Under the pieces are notes generated by a model. That model ran no database searches and was not told the DNA's origin. It saw nothing but the letters and a program-made list of their open reading frames with translations. From assembly GCF_012027355.1 (NCBI RefSeq), contig NZ_SNUH01000001.1:930001-994000 (forward strand): a stretch of DNA of 64,000 nucleotides. The letters are read 5' to 3'. Shown piece by piece: positions 15,576 through 24,766 of the stretch. The position numbers and the translations under genes were made by a program. This DNA is from Thermococcus sp. M36. GTDB lineage: Archaea > Methanobacteriota_B > Thermococci > Thermococcales > Thermococcaceae. The first letter of the stretch is position 1. The number at the start of each line of letters is the position of its first letter.

Positions 15576-17534
15576 ATGGTGAACTTTATCTTTGGCATTC
15601 ATAACCATCAGCCCCTCGGAAACTTTGGCTGGGTGTTTGAGAGCGCCTACGACCGCTCCTACAGGCCTTTCATGGAGATCCTTGAGGAGTACCCTAACAT
15701 GAAGGTCGCGGTCCACTACTCCGGCCCTCTCTTTGAGTGGATATCCGAGAACAGGCCGGAACACATAGACCTCCTCAGGTCTCTCGTTAAAAAGGGCCAG
15801 CTTGAGATAGTCGTCGCCGGCTTCTACGAGCCTGTCCTGGCGGCGATCCCCAAGGAGGACAGGCTGGAGCAGATAAAGCTCCTCAAGGAGTTCGCCAGGA
15901 ATCTCGGCTACGATGCCAGGGGAGTCTGGCTCACCGAGCGCGTCTGGCAGCCGGAACTTGTAAAAAGCCTCCGCGAGGCTGGAATAGAGTACGTCATCGT
16001 CGACGACTACCACTTCATGAGCGCTGGCCTGGCCAAGGAGGAGCTCTACTGGCCATACTACACAGAGGATGGTGGGGAGGTAATAGCGGTCTTCCCGATA
16101 GACGAGAAGCTGAGATATTTGATACCCTTCCGTCCGGTGGAGAAGACAATCGAGTACCTGCACTCCATCGACGACGGCGACGAGAGCAAGGTGGCTGTCT
16201 TCCACGACGACGGCGAGAAGTTCGGTGTCTGGCCGGGAACCCACGAATGGGTCTACGGGAAGGGCTGGCTCAGGGAGTTCTTTGACAGGGTTTCCAGCGA
16301 CGAAAGGATAAACCTCATGCTATACTCTGAGTACCTCGCTCGCTTTAAACCGAGAGGCCTTGTCTACCTCCCGATAGCCTCCTACTTTGAGATGAGCGAG
16401 TGGTCCCTCCCGGCAAAGCAGGCGAAGCTCTTCGTGGAGTTCGTTGAGCAGCTTAAGGGAGAGGGCAAGTTCGAGAAGTACCGCGTCTTCGTGAGGGGTG
16501 GCATCTGGAAGAACTTCTTCTTCAAGTACCCGGAGAGCAACTACATGCACAAGAGGATGCTGATGGTGAGCAAGCTCGTCCGCGAGAACCCGGAGGCGAG
16601 AAAGTTCATCCTCAAGGCCCAGTGCAACGACGCCTACTGGCACGGCGTCTTTGGCGGCGTTTACCTCCCGCACCTGAGGCGGGCCGTGTGGGAGAACATC
16701 ATAAAGGCCAACACCTTTGTTTCCACTGGAAGCTTCGTCAGGGACATCGACTTCGACGGGAGGGACGAGGCGTTCCTTGAGAGCGGGAACTTCTACGCCG
16801 TCTTCAAGCCCTCCTACGGTGGTGCCCTCTTTGAGTTCAGCTCGAAGAAAAAGGCGGTAAACTACAACGATGTGCTCGCAAGGCGCTGGGAGCACTACCA
16901 CGAGGTTCAGGAGGCGGCAACGCCCGAGGAGGAGACCGGAGAGGGCGTCGCGAGCATCCACGAGGTCGGGAGGCAGATACCGGACGAGATAAGACGTGAA
17001 CTTGCCTACGACGACCGCCTAAGGGCGATTCTCCAGGACCACTTCCTCGAACCCGAAACCACACTTGACGAGTACAGGCTCAGCAGATACGCCGAACTCG
17101 GCGACTTCCTCAAGGGGGCCTACGACTTCGGCCTCTTTGATGGGGGTATATCCCTTGAGAGGGAAGGCAGCGTCGCAGGGAGGCCCGCGAAGGTGGAGAA
17201 GACCTTCCACATCACAGGAGATGGTTTCGTCGTTGACTACACCGTCAGGAGCGATGCAAAGGCCCTCTTCGGTGTCGAGCTGAACCTCGCGGTTCACAGC
17301 GTTATGGAAAACCCAGAAGAGTTCGAGGCGGAGAGCTTCGAGGTGGACGACACCTACGGCATCGGGAAGGTCAGAATAGAGCTGGACAAAAGGGCTAGGG
17401 TCTGGAAGTACCCGATAAAGACCCTAAGCCAGAGCGAGAGCGGATGGGACTTCGTCCAGCAGGGCGTCAGCTACACGGTGCTCTTCCCGGTGGAGGGCGA
17501 GCTCCGCTTCAGGCTCCGCTTCACGGAGCTCTGA
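15576..17534 (+). CDS. 4-alpha-glucanotransferase, glycoside hydrolase family 57
   Basis: 652 residues from the ATG at 15576 (MVNFIFGIHNHQP), close to the 659 of the Thermococcus litoralis enzyme; upstream in-frame codons lie in the promoter. GH57 motifs are HNHQPLGNF, GPLFEWI, WLTERVWQPE with nucleophile E121, and VAVFHDDGEKFGVWPGTHEW with acid/base D212. A beta-sandwich domain fills the C-terminal third. It transfers glucan chains between maltooligosaccharides in the cytoplasm. It is controlled by the TGM promoter and divergent from the secreted binding protein. Confidence 0.95.
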   Translation: MVNFIFGIHNHQPLGNFGWVFESAYDRSYRPFMEILEEYPNMKVAVHYSGPLFEWISENRPEHIDLLRSLVKKGQLEIVVAGFYEPVLAAIPKEDRLEQIKLLKEFARNLGYDARGVWLTERVWQPELVKSLREAGIEYVIVDDYHFMSAGLAKEELYWPYYTEDGGEVIAVFPIDEKLRYLIPFRPVEKTIEYLHSIDDGDESKVAVFHDDGEKFGVWPGTHEWVYGKGWLREFFDRVSSDERINLMLYSEYLARFKPRGLVYLPIASYFEMSEWSLPAKQAKLFVEFVEQLKGEGKFEKYRVFVRGGIWKNFFFKYPESNYMHKRMLMVSKLVRENPEARKFILKAQCNDAYWHGVFGGVYLPHLRRAVWENIIKANTFVSTGSFVRDIDFDGRDEAFLESGNFYAVFKPSYGGALFEFSSKKKAVNYNDVLARRWEHYHEVQEAATPEEETGEGVASIHEVGRQIPDEIRRELAYDDRLRAILQDHFLEPETTLDEYRLSRYAELGDFLKGAYDFGLFDGGISLEREGSVAGRPAKVEKTFHITGDGFVVDYTVRSDAKALFGVELNLAVHSVMENPEEFEAESFEVDDTYGIGKVRIELDKRARVWKYPIKTLSQSESGWDFVQQGVSYTVLFPVEGELRFRLRFTEL

Positions 17535-17584
17535 CGTTCCCTTTTTCCTTCCCTGTGATTGTAAAAAACTGAGAAATCGGGGAG

Positions 17585-18241
17585 TCATATTCTTATCGTC
17601 ATTCCCTCAAGCCTGTGGTTCACCGACTTGATGACGTGGAACTCCGTTATCTTGTCCCTCCTAGAGACGGCTATCACGGTAGTTGCGATGTCTTCGAGGA
17701 GCCGCACCACCGCCTGTCTTGACGGGTCTATGACCCGCGCCTTCAGGAGTATAACAGCGAGCCGCCTTTCGTCGCCGACGTATCTGGAGATTGAGCCGAT
17801 TATCGCCTGGACGTTTTTGGACGAGAACTCCGCGGCCACAAAGAGCTTTTCAAGCCCAACTGTGACCGTCAGAACGGGGGAGTTTGACTCAAGGAACTCC
17901 TCGTAGGCCTCCTTGAACTTTCTTGAGAGTATCGCAGGTTCCGATGGGTCCTTTATCCACCCTATTACCTTCCCCGCTTCAATGCTCCCCCCTATCTTTA
18001 TCACGGGGATGTCGTCAAACACTGAGTCATCCAGGCCGGCCAGCCGGGCCTTTGCCCGCAGGAGGTGGAGTGAGTCTAGGACATCAACCACCATGACGCT
18101 GTATCCCCTGCCCTTTCCCCAGCTGACCAGCTGGTGGAGCCCGAAGTACTGATCCCCGCTGTCGGCCCTTTCTATCAGGACTATTTCACCCTTCTTGAGG
18201 GACTCCCACAGGTTTACCATAAGTCCGTCGGGCACGCTCAT
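17585..18241 (-). CDS. DUF257 family protein (RecA/KaiC-like fold without Walker A)
   Basis: 218 residues starting at MSVPDGLMVNLW; the frame extends further to ATG 18313, but that part contains a TATA-like TTATTTAAGG (about 40 bases upstream of the chosen ATG) and overlaps an sRNA candidate, so the start at 18241 behind GGGGGAACTGC is preferred. The sequence GEIVLIERADSGDQYFGLHQLVSW and VMVVDVLDSLHLL follows the KaiC/RadA order, but the P-loop GKT/S is replaced by RADSGD. This matches the Thermococcales family of unknown function DUF257. No enzymatic role can be assigned. Confidence 0.75.
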   Translation of the reverse strand: MSVPDGLMVNLWESLKKGEIVLIERADSGDQYFGLHQLVSWGKGRGYSVMVVDVLDSLHLLRAKARLAGLDDSVFDDIPVIKIGGSIEAGKVIGWIKDPSEPAILSRKFKEAYEEFLESNSPVLTVTVGLEKLFVAAEFSSKNVQAIIGSISRYVGDERRLAVILLKARVIDPSRQAVVRLLEDIATTVIAVSRRDKITEFHVIKSVNHRLEGMTIRI

Positions 18242-18286
18242 GCAGTTCCCCCGTATAACTTTGGGGGGCAGCCTTAAATAACCTTC

Positions 18287-18345
18287 TGCCTCGGTTAGGG
18301 AGGCCCTCATCACAGCTCAGGGCCCGAAAGGACTACCTCATCGGC
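18287..18345 (-). ncRNA. Candidate C/D box guide sRNA
   Basis: Reading the minus strand: weak box C ATGAGGT (18341-18335), 14-base spacer, D' CTGA (18320-18317), three bases, C' GTGATGA (18313-18307), an exactly 12-base guide GGGCCTCCCTAA, and D variant CCGA (18294-18291). The D'-N3-C'-N12-D spacing is the same as in the clear sRNAs of this window. Box C and box D are both degenerate, so this is only a candidate. It fills the gap between ttuA and the DUF257 gene. Confidence 0.45.
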
Positions 18346-18353
18346 CCTTGCCA

Positions 18354-19271
18354 TTAATCTTTTATTACCCTGAAGTCCAGCGGCTCCTCAAGGCGCCAGA
18401 AGCGGCAGAAGGAACATACCTCACCGCTCGACGGCATGCCGCAGACTTTGCACTCCCTCAGCTCTACCTCTTCAAGCTCGGCCTCGAAGATGTGCTTCTT
18501 CCTCAGGTAGCCCTTCACGAAGTTTATCTTGGTTCCCGGTCTCTTCTCCTCCATCTCGTTCAGGATTTCCTTGTACTCTATGGTCGTAGCTCCTACGGCG
18601 TGCGGGCACTCCTCGATGTGATACTCTATGCCGTTGGCAAGTGCATAGGCAACAACTTCTCTCTCGGTGAGCTCGTAGAGGGGCTTAATTTTCTTCACGA
18701 ATTTGCCCTCGCCGGGGGTTAGCGGTCCCTGTTTGGCCAGATACTGCGTGTTCCAGTGCATCATGTTGGAGAAGATGAAGCTCGCCTCGTCGTCGAGGTT
18801 GTGGCCGGTGGCGACGGCGTCGAAACCGTTGTCGTAGGCAAACTTGTTGAAGATGTAGCGCTTCGTTAAGCCGCAGTAGGAGCATGTGGGTCTTCTCGTC
18901 CTCACTTCGCCAATTCCGTGACCCAGGAGCTCCTTAACGCGGACTATGTAGAGAGGAACTCCCAAAGCCTCGCACTGCCTCTTTGCATATTCTTCGCTCT
19001 TCTCCGAGTACTCCCCTATGCCGAGGTTTATGTGGAGGCACTCTATATCGTAGCCGAGTTTTTTCAGCACGTAAGCGGTAACGGCTGAATCCTTTCCCCC
19101 GCTCACAACGACTAGAACTCTCTCGTCGGGCTTCAGCAGCTTGTATCTCTCTATTGTGCGCTTAACCTTCCTCTCGAAGTATTCCGTGAAGTGCTCAGGG
19201 CAGAGGTACATTCTTGGGTAGTGAAGCTTAATGAAAGCTGGTTTCTCGCAGAACTTGCATCTCATCGGCAT
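18354..19271 (-). CDS. ttuA: tRNA-5-methyluridine(54) 2-sulfurtransferase, TtuA family
   Basis: About 305 residues. Zinc-binding CxxC pairs lie at both ends (RCKFCEKP and CPEH; ECKVCG and CSFC). The PP-loop VVVSGGKDSAVTAYVL binds ATP. TCSYCGLTKR and ATGHNLDDEAS supply the cysteines of the iron-sulfur site. This is the layout of TtuA, which thiolates ribothymidine 54 to stabilise tRNA at high temperature. Starts at 19280 (GTG), 19271 and 19265 are all in frame; 19271 suits the GGTGG ribosome binding site. Confidence 0.9.
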   Translation of the reverse strand: MPMRCKFCEKPAFIKLHYPRMYLCPEHFTEYFERKVKRTIERYKLLKPDERVLVVVSGGKDSAVTAYVLKKLGYDIECLHINLGIGEYSEKSEEYAKRQCEALGVPLYIVRVKELLGHGIGEVRTRRPTCSYCGLTKRYIFNKFAYDNGFDAVATGHNLDDEASFIFSNMMHWNTQYLAKQGPLTPGEGKFVKKIKPLYELTEREVVAYALANGIEYHIEECPHAVGATTIEYKEILNEMEEKRPGTKINFVKGYLRKKHIFEAELEEVELRECKVCGMPSSGEVCSFCRFWRLEEPLDFRVIKD

Positions 19272-19335
19272 TTTTTCCACCGGAAATAGAAGAGGGGAGC
19301 GGCTTTTAACATTAACCTTTTTTGGCCAAACATCG

Positions 19336-20301
19336 TTACTTTGCCTTCCTCGAGAGAAGCGCGGCGCTCAGTGCAATAATCACTATCAGTCCCGGTCCGC
19401 AGATGCTTTTGTTTTGGTGTCCTGTTGGGGTTGTGGCAGTTGTTTGAGTCTCGTTCAAAGTGGGTTTGCAGGAAGTTACGTTAACGATTCTGACGCCCTC
19501 AGGGAACCAGTAACCCGGTATTCCCGTTGTTTTCTCGTTGTAGTATCCGTACCACATCTGAACTGGGGTAGTGTTCAGGAAAAGGAGCGTGATGTTTTTC
19601 ACTTGATGGTCCTTTTTGAGCATGAAGTAAACTGGAAACTGGGTTTGATTGACTATTATAAAAGATCTTGGTAGCCATTTTGTATTGCTGGCGTTCACAA
19701 CTATAAGAACGTCCGCTGAGGGGTAACCGGATTGTACTGCGGAGTCGTTTTTGAGGGACAGCAGGAAGACCTTTGGGATTTCAATCTTCCAGCCGTGTAT
19801 TTCGTTTGTGAGCGTGCTCCCCTTAATCTGGGACCAGCTCACGTTAGTCTTTTCAGCGCAGAATCTCTTGGTATCGAACCTTAAAACGTAATTCAGTTTG
19901 GAGCCATCATGGGCTTCGGCGGAGTAAGCAAAAACGCTCACGTTCACGTACCATGAACCGTTCACGTATTTTACGCCGTTGAAGTACAAATGGCTGATAT
20001 TCTTTGGCACGTTGGGTGGAAGATTTGAAAGCAGGACTGGAGTGAAGTTCAAGAGAAAAAGCTGAGAACCGTTAAACAGGAGAAGATATTGTTGGTCTCC
20101 ATAAACCTCTGCCCAGCAATCGTTCATGCCGCAGGTAACACCGAACTGGAGGACCGGAAGGGGAATTAAAGCCTCATTCCCGTTGGACAACACTTTGTAT
20201 TTAACTTCGTAAATGAAGCCGGACGCTTTTACGTAATACGTTGCCGAGACTGGAGCCGCAAGGAGAAGAAGGAGAAAGAGGGAGATTACCAGTCTGGGCA
20301 T
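19336..20301 (-). CDS. Secreted CGP-CTERM surface protein of unknown function
   Basis: 321 residues with a signal peptide (PRLVISLFLLLLLAAPVSA) and a C-terminal tail, a Thr-rich linker followed by ICGPGLIVIIALSAALLSR and a basic end. That is the CGP-CTERM sorting signal of Thermococcaceae, where the Cys is thought to be lipidated after tail removal. The ectodomain is rich in Asn-x-Ser/Thr sequons and aromatic residues and has a CGMNDCW cysteine pair; no known domain was recognised. The start overlaps the DUF4855 gene by 16 bases, so the two are co-translated. Base composition is more AT-rich than the neighbours. Confidence 0.85.
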   Translation of the reverse strand: MPRLVISLFLLLLLAAPVSATYYVKASGFIYEVKYKVLSNGNEALIPLPVLQFGVTCGMNDCWAEVYGDQQYLLLFNGSQLFLLNFTPVLLSNLPPNVPKNISHLYFNGVKYVNGSWYVNVSVFAYSAEAHDGSKLNYVLRFDTKRFCAEKTNVSWSQIKGSTLTNEIHGWKIEIPKVFLLSLKNDSAVQSGYPSADVLIVVNASNTKWLPRSFIIVNQTQFPVYFMLKKDHQVKNITLLFLNTTPVQMWYGYYNEKTTGIPGYWFPEGVRIVNVTSCKPTLNETQTTATTPTGHQNKSICGPGLIVIIALSAALLSRKAK

Positions 20302-21251
20302 TTTCCTCTCACCATGTCTATGACTTTGAAGTCCACATCGGAATAGTAGGCTCTGGTTGAGAATGCACTGGGATTTACTTCTAAAATTGCTTTGTAATAA
20401 TCACAAGCACGTTCAATGCACTTTTCAGTATCACACCCAAGAGCACAATGGCCGCATTGGTCGGGAAGGACGGCTCTGTCGGCTTCCATTTCCATTGAGA
20501 CCGTTGTCGTGGAGTTGGGGTTGTGTTCTTTAATTTTCTTAGGAAGTTCCTCGTAAACCCAACGCACCTTCTCCACGAGCTTCTCGTAGGTATAAGAAAG
20601 CGTCTGCTTGTCCCCATTAGTTTCTTCTATACAGGTGTCGTACTCATAGTAGTTTGGCTGGACGAAAACGTAGTCAAAGTAGCCCCCAATCGTAGGAATC
20701 CCATCGTAATTCGGGTCGTTTAAATAAGACACTCCTCTGCCCCCTGTTGCAGGAATCCAGATGAGTTCTTGGCCGTGATTGTGGATATACTCTGCCATCT
20801 CCCGAACGAACTCCTCCCTAACGTTATGTTCGTCATGCGGAGTTGCTTGGAGGCAACTCTCATAGCTCCAGTAGAAGCCGAGCCTATCGCTGTCAACGAT
20901 ACTGAGAACACCGTCAATCCAGTCCTTCCAGTAGGAGTTAGCGAAACCATCGGAAGGGTCGTCTCTTGGCTCACCACTCCCGTATTTGTAAAAGGGTATT
21001 GGAACATAGTACTTCAAGCCACTAACCCTTGATGAAATCCACAGCGCCAAACTGGCACCATCTTTACGCCCATTTCCAGTGTAGTTTATCTCTTTCCCTT
21101 CGCTATCTAGAAAAACAACCCTGTCAAAACCTCTATCCTTGAACGCATTGACAACCTTGTAGCTGGGGGATAGTTTCTTCCCCTCAAAAGTCATTCTGGA
21201 ATCGTACTCGGAACCATTCCATATAATCCACCACAGACTAAACCTCGACAT
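20286..21251 (-). CDS. DUF4855 family protein, TIM-barrel glycosidase-like
   Basis: 321 residues. Motifs seen: LWWIIWNGS, KDRGFDRVVFLDSEG, DRLGFYWSYES, ELIWIPATGGRG, and YFDYVFVQPNYYEYD, the pattern I associate with DUF4855, a family with a predicted TIM barrel. A C-terminal cysteine cluster (QCGHCALGCDTEKC) is unusual. No signal peptide is visible, although the downstream partner is exported. TTTTTATAGG about 40 bases upstream is a plausible TATA box. The acidic and aromatic residues at strand ends suggest a polysaccharide-active enzyme, but no activity is established. Confidence 0.65.
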   Translation of the reverse strand: MSRFSLWWIIWNGSEYDSRMTFEGKKLSPSYKVVNAFKDRGFDRVVFLDSEGKEINYTGNGRKDGASLALWISSRVSGLKYYVPIPFYKYGSGEPRDDPSDGFANSYWKDWIDGVLSIVDSDRLGFYWSYESCLQATPHDEHNVREEFVREMAEYIHNHGQELIWIPATGGRGVSYLNDPNYDGIPTIGGYFDYVFVQPNYYEYDTCIEETNGDKQTLSYTYEKLVEKVRWVYEELPKKIKEHNPNSTTTVSMEMEADRAVLPDQCGHCALGCDTEKCIERACDYYKAILEVNPSAFSTRAYYSDVDFKVIDMVRGKCPDW

Positions 21252-21406
21252 AAGGAATCGCCAATTCTAAGTAGTTAAACAGTCCTATAAAAACCTTTCT
21301 GTTAAACAAAACCTCCTAAAACAGCCTAAAAAGTTCCAAACAATCGAGTTTAAGTGAAAGTAAAGAATTACAACCTCCTTTTTATTTAGGAGCTTAACAA
21401 ATTTAT

Positions 21407-22873
21407 TTATCTCTCCATATCCTCAACCTTCGCTTTCCAGTTCCCCGGTTCCCTGAAGTCCTTCTCGGTGTATAGTCCCTCTTTCTTGAGTATTCCCCTC
21501 GCCGCGAGAAGCCCTGTCGCGGCCGCGTTCACTATGTCCCTGCTCAGCCCGGCGCCGTCGCCAGCCGCGAAAATCCCCTCGATGCTCGTCTCAAGGTTCT
21601 CATCGACCTCGACCTTCATTGCGTAGTACTTAATCTCCGGTGCGTAGAGCAGCGTGTGGTCGCTCGCAACACCGGGCAGAACCCTGTCGAGCTTCTCTAA
21701 ACCTTCGATGATGTTGGTCACGACGCGGTGAGGCAGGGCCATCGCTATGTCTCCGGGAGTTACGTTCTTGAGCGTCGGCTCGACGTCGCTCCTCCTTATC
21801 CTCGCCCAGGTGCTCCTCCTCCCTCTCCTGAGATCCCCGAGGCGCTGGATTAGGGGCTTGCCCCCGCCTATCGTCGTTGCCAGCTGGGCTATGCTCTTGC
21901 CGTAAGCTGTGGTATCTTCAACCGGTTCGGTCAGCTCAATCCTGCTGAGGAAGGCGAAGTTGGTGTTGTTGCTCTTCTTCTCGTGCATGGAGTGTCCGTT
22001 TACTCCAACGTAGCCGTCGTAGCGCTCTTCGACGACGAAGCCGTTTGGGTTGGTGCAGAAGGTTCTCACGAAGTCGTCGTAGGTGTCCGTATAGATGTGA
22101 AACTTGGGGTCGTGGTTTATGCTTGTTATGGGCTCCATCACTATGGCAGGAACCTCGACACGAACGCCTACATCGATGGGTCCATGCTTCGCTTTGAGGC
22201 CTATCTTCTTGGCCACGTCGTGGAACCAGTCCGCTCCTCCCCTTCCGGGGGCGACGATAATATAACGGGTGTTTATGGTGAAGATGTCCTTCCCGCGCCT
22301 GACTTTCACCCATCCCTGGCCGAACTCCAGAGCTTTCGTCCAGAGAAGGAACTCAACGCCTTTGCCCTCGAGGTGCTTTTTTATGTCACCGATGACTTCG
22401 GGCGTTCTGTCCGAGCCGATGTGCCTTTGGATGATGGGAATGAACTTAACGCCGGCCTGAGCGGCCCTCTGCTCCCAGTACTTTACCTGGTCGGGGTTGC
22501 CCTTGAAGAGATTCCTCGGCGCTTTATGGCGTAGGAAAATCCTGTCTACCTCCCAGACGAGCTGCCAGGCGTAGTTCTCGTCGTTTGTGAGCTCCCTTAG
22601 GTCGCCGCCTATGTCCGGACGGAGGTTTATCGTGCCGTCGCTCAGTCCTCCCGCACCGCCAACGCCGCTCATTATGTGGCAGGGCTGGCAGCCAATGCAG
22701 TAGCCGAGCTCGTACATGGGACATACTCTCTGCTCGATGTCACCGCCCTCGTCTATCACCAGAACTCTAAAATCGCTCCTTTCCGCCAGCTCGTAGGCCG
22801 CGAAAAGGCCTGCCGGACCGGCTCCGATTATCACAACGTCGTACTTCTTTCCGCTTCCTTTCTCAAAAACCAT
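21407..22873 (-). CDS. FAD-dependent dehydrogenase (COG2509-like)
   Basis: 488 residues with an N-terminal Rossmann FAD site, YDVVIIGAGPAGLFAAYELAE, a cysteine-rich CPMYELGYCIGCQPC segment that may bind a metal cluster, VGGAGGLSDGTINL, and the C-terminal FAD loop GIFAAGDGAGLSRDIVNAAATG. It belongs to the uncharacterised COG2509 flavoprotein dehydrogenases. Electron donor and acceptor are unknown. It stands alone, with ACTTTTTAAGG as a likely TATA element about 40 bases upstream of the start. Confidence 0.85.
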   Translation of the reverse strand: MVFEKGSGKKYDVVIIGAGPAGLFAAYELAERSDFRVLVIDEGGDIEQRVCPMYELGYCIGCQPCHIMSGVGGAGGLSDGTINLRPDIGGDLRELTNDENYAWQLVWEVDRIFLRHKAPRNLFKGNPDQVKYWEQRAAQAGVKFIPIIQRHIGSDRTPEVIGDIKKHLEGKGVEFLLWTKALEFGQGWVKVRRGKDIFTINTRYIIVAPGRGGADWFHDVAKKIGLKAKHGPIDVGVRVEVPAIVMEPITSINHDPKFHIYTDTYDDFVRTFCTNPNGFVVEERYDGYVGVNGHSMHEKKSNNTNFAFLSRIELTEPVEDTTAYGKSIAQLATTIGGGKPLIQRLGDLRRGRRSTWARIRRSDVEPTLKNVTPGDIAMALPHRVVTNIIEGLEKLDRVLPGVASDHTLLYAPEIKYYAMKVEVDENLETSIEGIFAAGDGAGLSRDIVNAAATGLLAARGILKKEGLYTEKDFREPGNWKAKVEDMER

Positions 22874-23031
22874 ATTTCCCTTGCCAACTTCTATGGTTGT
22901 CTCCTTAAAAAGTTTTTGGCAGACTTTTGGTTAAACAAATCCGTGTGTGGGCTAGTATTGACATAAATATGTTAAAAACCTCCCCGAAAGCTTTAAACAT
23001 ATCTGCACATTAATGTTTATTCGTGGGGTGT

Positions 23032-23586
23032 ATGGAGAAGACCAATTCAGAGAAGGCCAGGGCCGCGAAGGCCAAGAAGATACACATAATCCACAGCAAG
23101 AGGAAGCTCTTCCAGCTCAAGAGGAAGGAGGAGATGAGCCACAACATCCGCTACATATCCAAGGTGCCCGTCAGGATAGTCATGGACACAGATTTCCTGA
23201 CCCTCCACCCCAGCGACCCCCTATCGAAGCTTGTGCAGAATCTAAGGGGGGAGGAGAGCTCAGCCGTCGTCGTGGATGATGAAGGAAGGCTCCTCGGGTT
23301 CATCACCATGAAGGATCTGCTCCATTTCTTTGAGCCCCCCAGGAGGTACTCCATAGTCGGAATCGGCCTGTTGAAGAAGTACTCCATAAGCCACGCATCC
23401 CGCGTGGGAGACATAATGGTCCGCAAGCCCATAACCATTCATCTCAACGACAACCTTGGTAAGGCGATAAAGATAATGCTCGAAACAGGGAAGCACCACC
23501 TCCCGGTAGTGGACGACGGGGGCAGGGTTCACGGCCTTCTTGAGGTTAAGGACATAATGCGCCTCATCCGCATAGTCTCTGCGTGA
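23032..23586 (+). CDS. Two-CBS-domain protein with a basic N-terminal extension
   Basis: 184 residues from the ATG at 23032, behind GGGGTG. The first 45 residues are very basic (SEKARAAKAKKIHIIHSKRK). Two CBS motifs follow: PLSKLVQNLRGEESSAVVVD with GRLLGFITMKDLLHF, and NLGKAIKIMLETGKHHLPVVD with GRVHGLLEVKDIMRL. CBS pairs bind adenine nucleotides and act as sensor modules. The gene ends about 20-30 bases before two antiporter genes, so it may adjust their activity or expression; the basic arm could bind nucleic acid or lipid head groups. Confidence 0.85.
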   Translation: MEKTNSEKARAAKAKKIHIIHSKRKLFQLKRKEEMSHNIRYISKVPVRIVMDTDFLTLHPSDPLSKLVQNLRGEESSAVVVDDEGRLLGFITMKDLLHFFEPPRRYSIVGIGLLKKYSISHASRVGDIMVRKPITIHLNDNLGKAIKIMLETGKHHLPVVDDGGRVHGLLEVKDIMRLIRIVSA

Positions 23587-23604
23587 CGGTAAAACTACCC
23601 CGAG

Positions 23605-24756
23605 ATGATAATCATGGACGTCTTCCTGGAGCTGGCGTTAATCCTAGTGGTTGCGAAGCTGTTCGGTTATCTCACGGTTCGCCTCGGCTTTCCAGCGGCG
23701 CTCGGTCAGCTCATAGGCGGCATTCTCATCGGTCCATCGCTTCTCGGCCTGGTGTCATACGATGAGGGCGTTAAGCTGGTTGCCGAGCTCGGTGTCGTGA
23801 TGCTGCTCTTTCTTGCCGGCCTTGAGACCGACATAGAGGAGTTCAAGAACGTTGGGGTCTCGGCACTTATAGTCGCGCTCCTTGGGGTCATGATACCCTT
23901 TGTTCTCGGCTACATAGCGGCCCTTGCGTGGGGCTATTCAAACATCCAGGCGCTCTTCATGGGGGGCATCCTGACCGCCACCAGCGTCGGGCTCACCACG
24001 AGCATCCTCATGGAGATGAAGAAGCTCCGCACGAGGGTGGGTACGACGATTTTGGCCGCAGCGGTCGTCGACGACGTCCTCGGCATCATAATCCTTACTG
24101 TCCTTGTCGCTATAAACACCAAGGGGAGCGTCTATCCGGGCGATGTCTTCCTGATTCTGGGAGAGGTGGTTCTTTTCTTCTTTCTTGGCCTTCTGCTCGG
24201 CAGTCCTGCGGTGAAGGAGGCCCTCCGCGCGTCGGAGAGGATAAACCTTCCCGAGACCATAACGGCCTTTGCGATAGCCATAATGCTCTTCTTTGCCTAC
24301 ATAGCCGAGCAGTTCCAGCTCGCAGGGATAACAGGGGCCTACCTGGCCGGACTTCTGGTGGCAGGCAGTGCGGAGGCCAGGGAAATTACTGGCAAGACCC
24401 TTACCATAGGCTACTCCCTTTTCATCCCGGTGTTCCTGGTGAGCATAGGCGTCGAGACGGACGTACACGTGCTGACACACATAGGTCTCTTCGCCGTCGT
24501 CTACGCCCTCATCGCAATAGTGAGCAAAATGGCCGGCTGTGGAATCGGCGGTATCGTGATGAAGTTCCGGCCTATTGAGGCGCTCCAGATAGGCGTTGGC
24601 ATGGTTCCCAGGATGGAGGTCGCCCTGATAATGGCCAACATAGCCCTCAGAGAGGGGGTCTTTGACAGAGGGCTTTTCTCCATCCCGGTCAGCATGGTCA
24701 TAATAACAACCCTCGTGACGCCCTTCCTCTTAAAGTGGGCGTTCTCAAGGGAGTAG
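23605..24756 (+). CDS. CPA2 family Na+/H+ antiporter (first of a tandem pair)
   Basis: 383 residues, twelve or so membrane helices. Conserved stretches: FGYLTVRLGFPAALGQLIGG, LLFLAGLETDIEEFK, and AAAVVDDVLGIIILTVLVA, which carries the DD ion-binding motif. Starts at 23605 and 23614 are both in frame. It is co-transcribed with the CBS protein upstream and a close paralogue downstream (gap about ten bases). No cytoplasmic RCK domain. It probably keeps sodium low at the cost of the proton gradient, or the reverse. Confidence 0.88.
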   Translation: MIIMDVFLELALILVVAKLFGYLTVRLGFPAALGQLIGGILIGPSLLGLVSYDEGVKLVAELGVVMLLFLAGLETDIEEFKNVGVSALIVALLGVMIPFVLGYIAALAWGYSNIQALFMGGILTATSVGLTTSILMEMKKLRTRVGTTILAAAVVDDVLGIIILTVLVAINTKGSVYPGDVFLILGEVVLFFFLGLLLGSPAVKEALRASERINLPETITAFAIAIMLFFAYIAEQFQLAGITGAYLAGLLVAGSAEAREITGKTLTIGYSLFIPVFLVSIGVETDVHVLTHIGLFAVVYALIAIVSKMAGCGIGGIVMKFRPIEALQIGVGMVPRMEVALIMANIALREGVFDRGLFSIPVSMVIITTLVTPFLLKWAFSRE

Positions 24757-24766
24757 GGGCGGTAGG

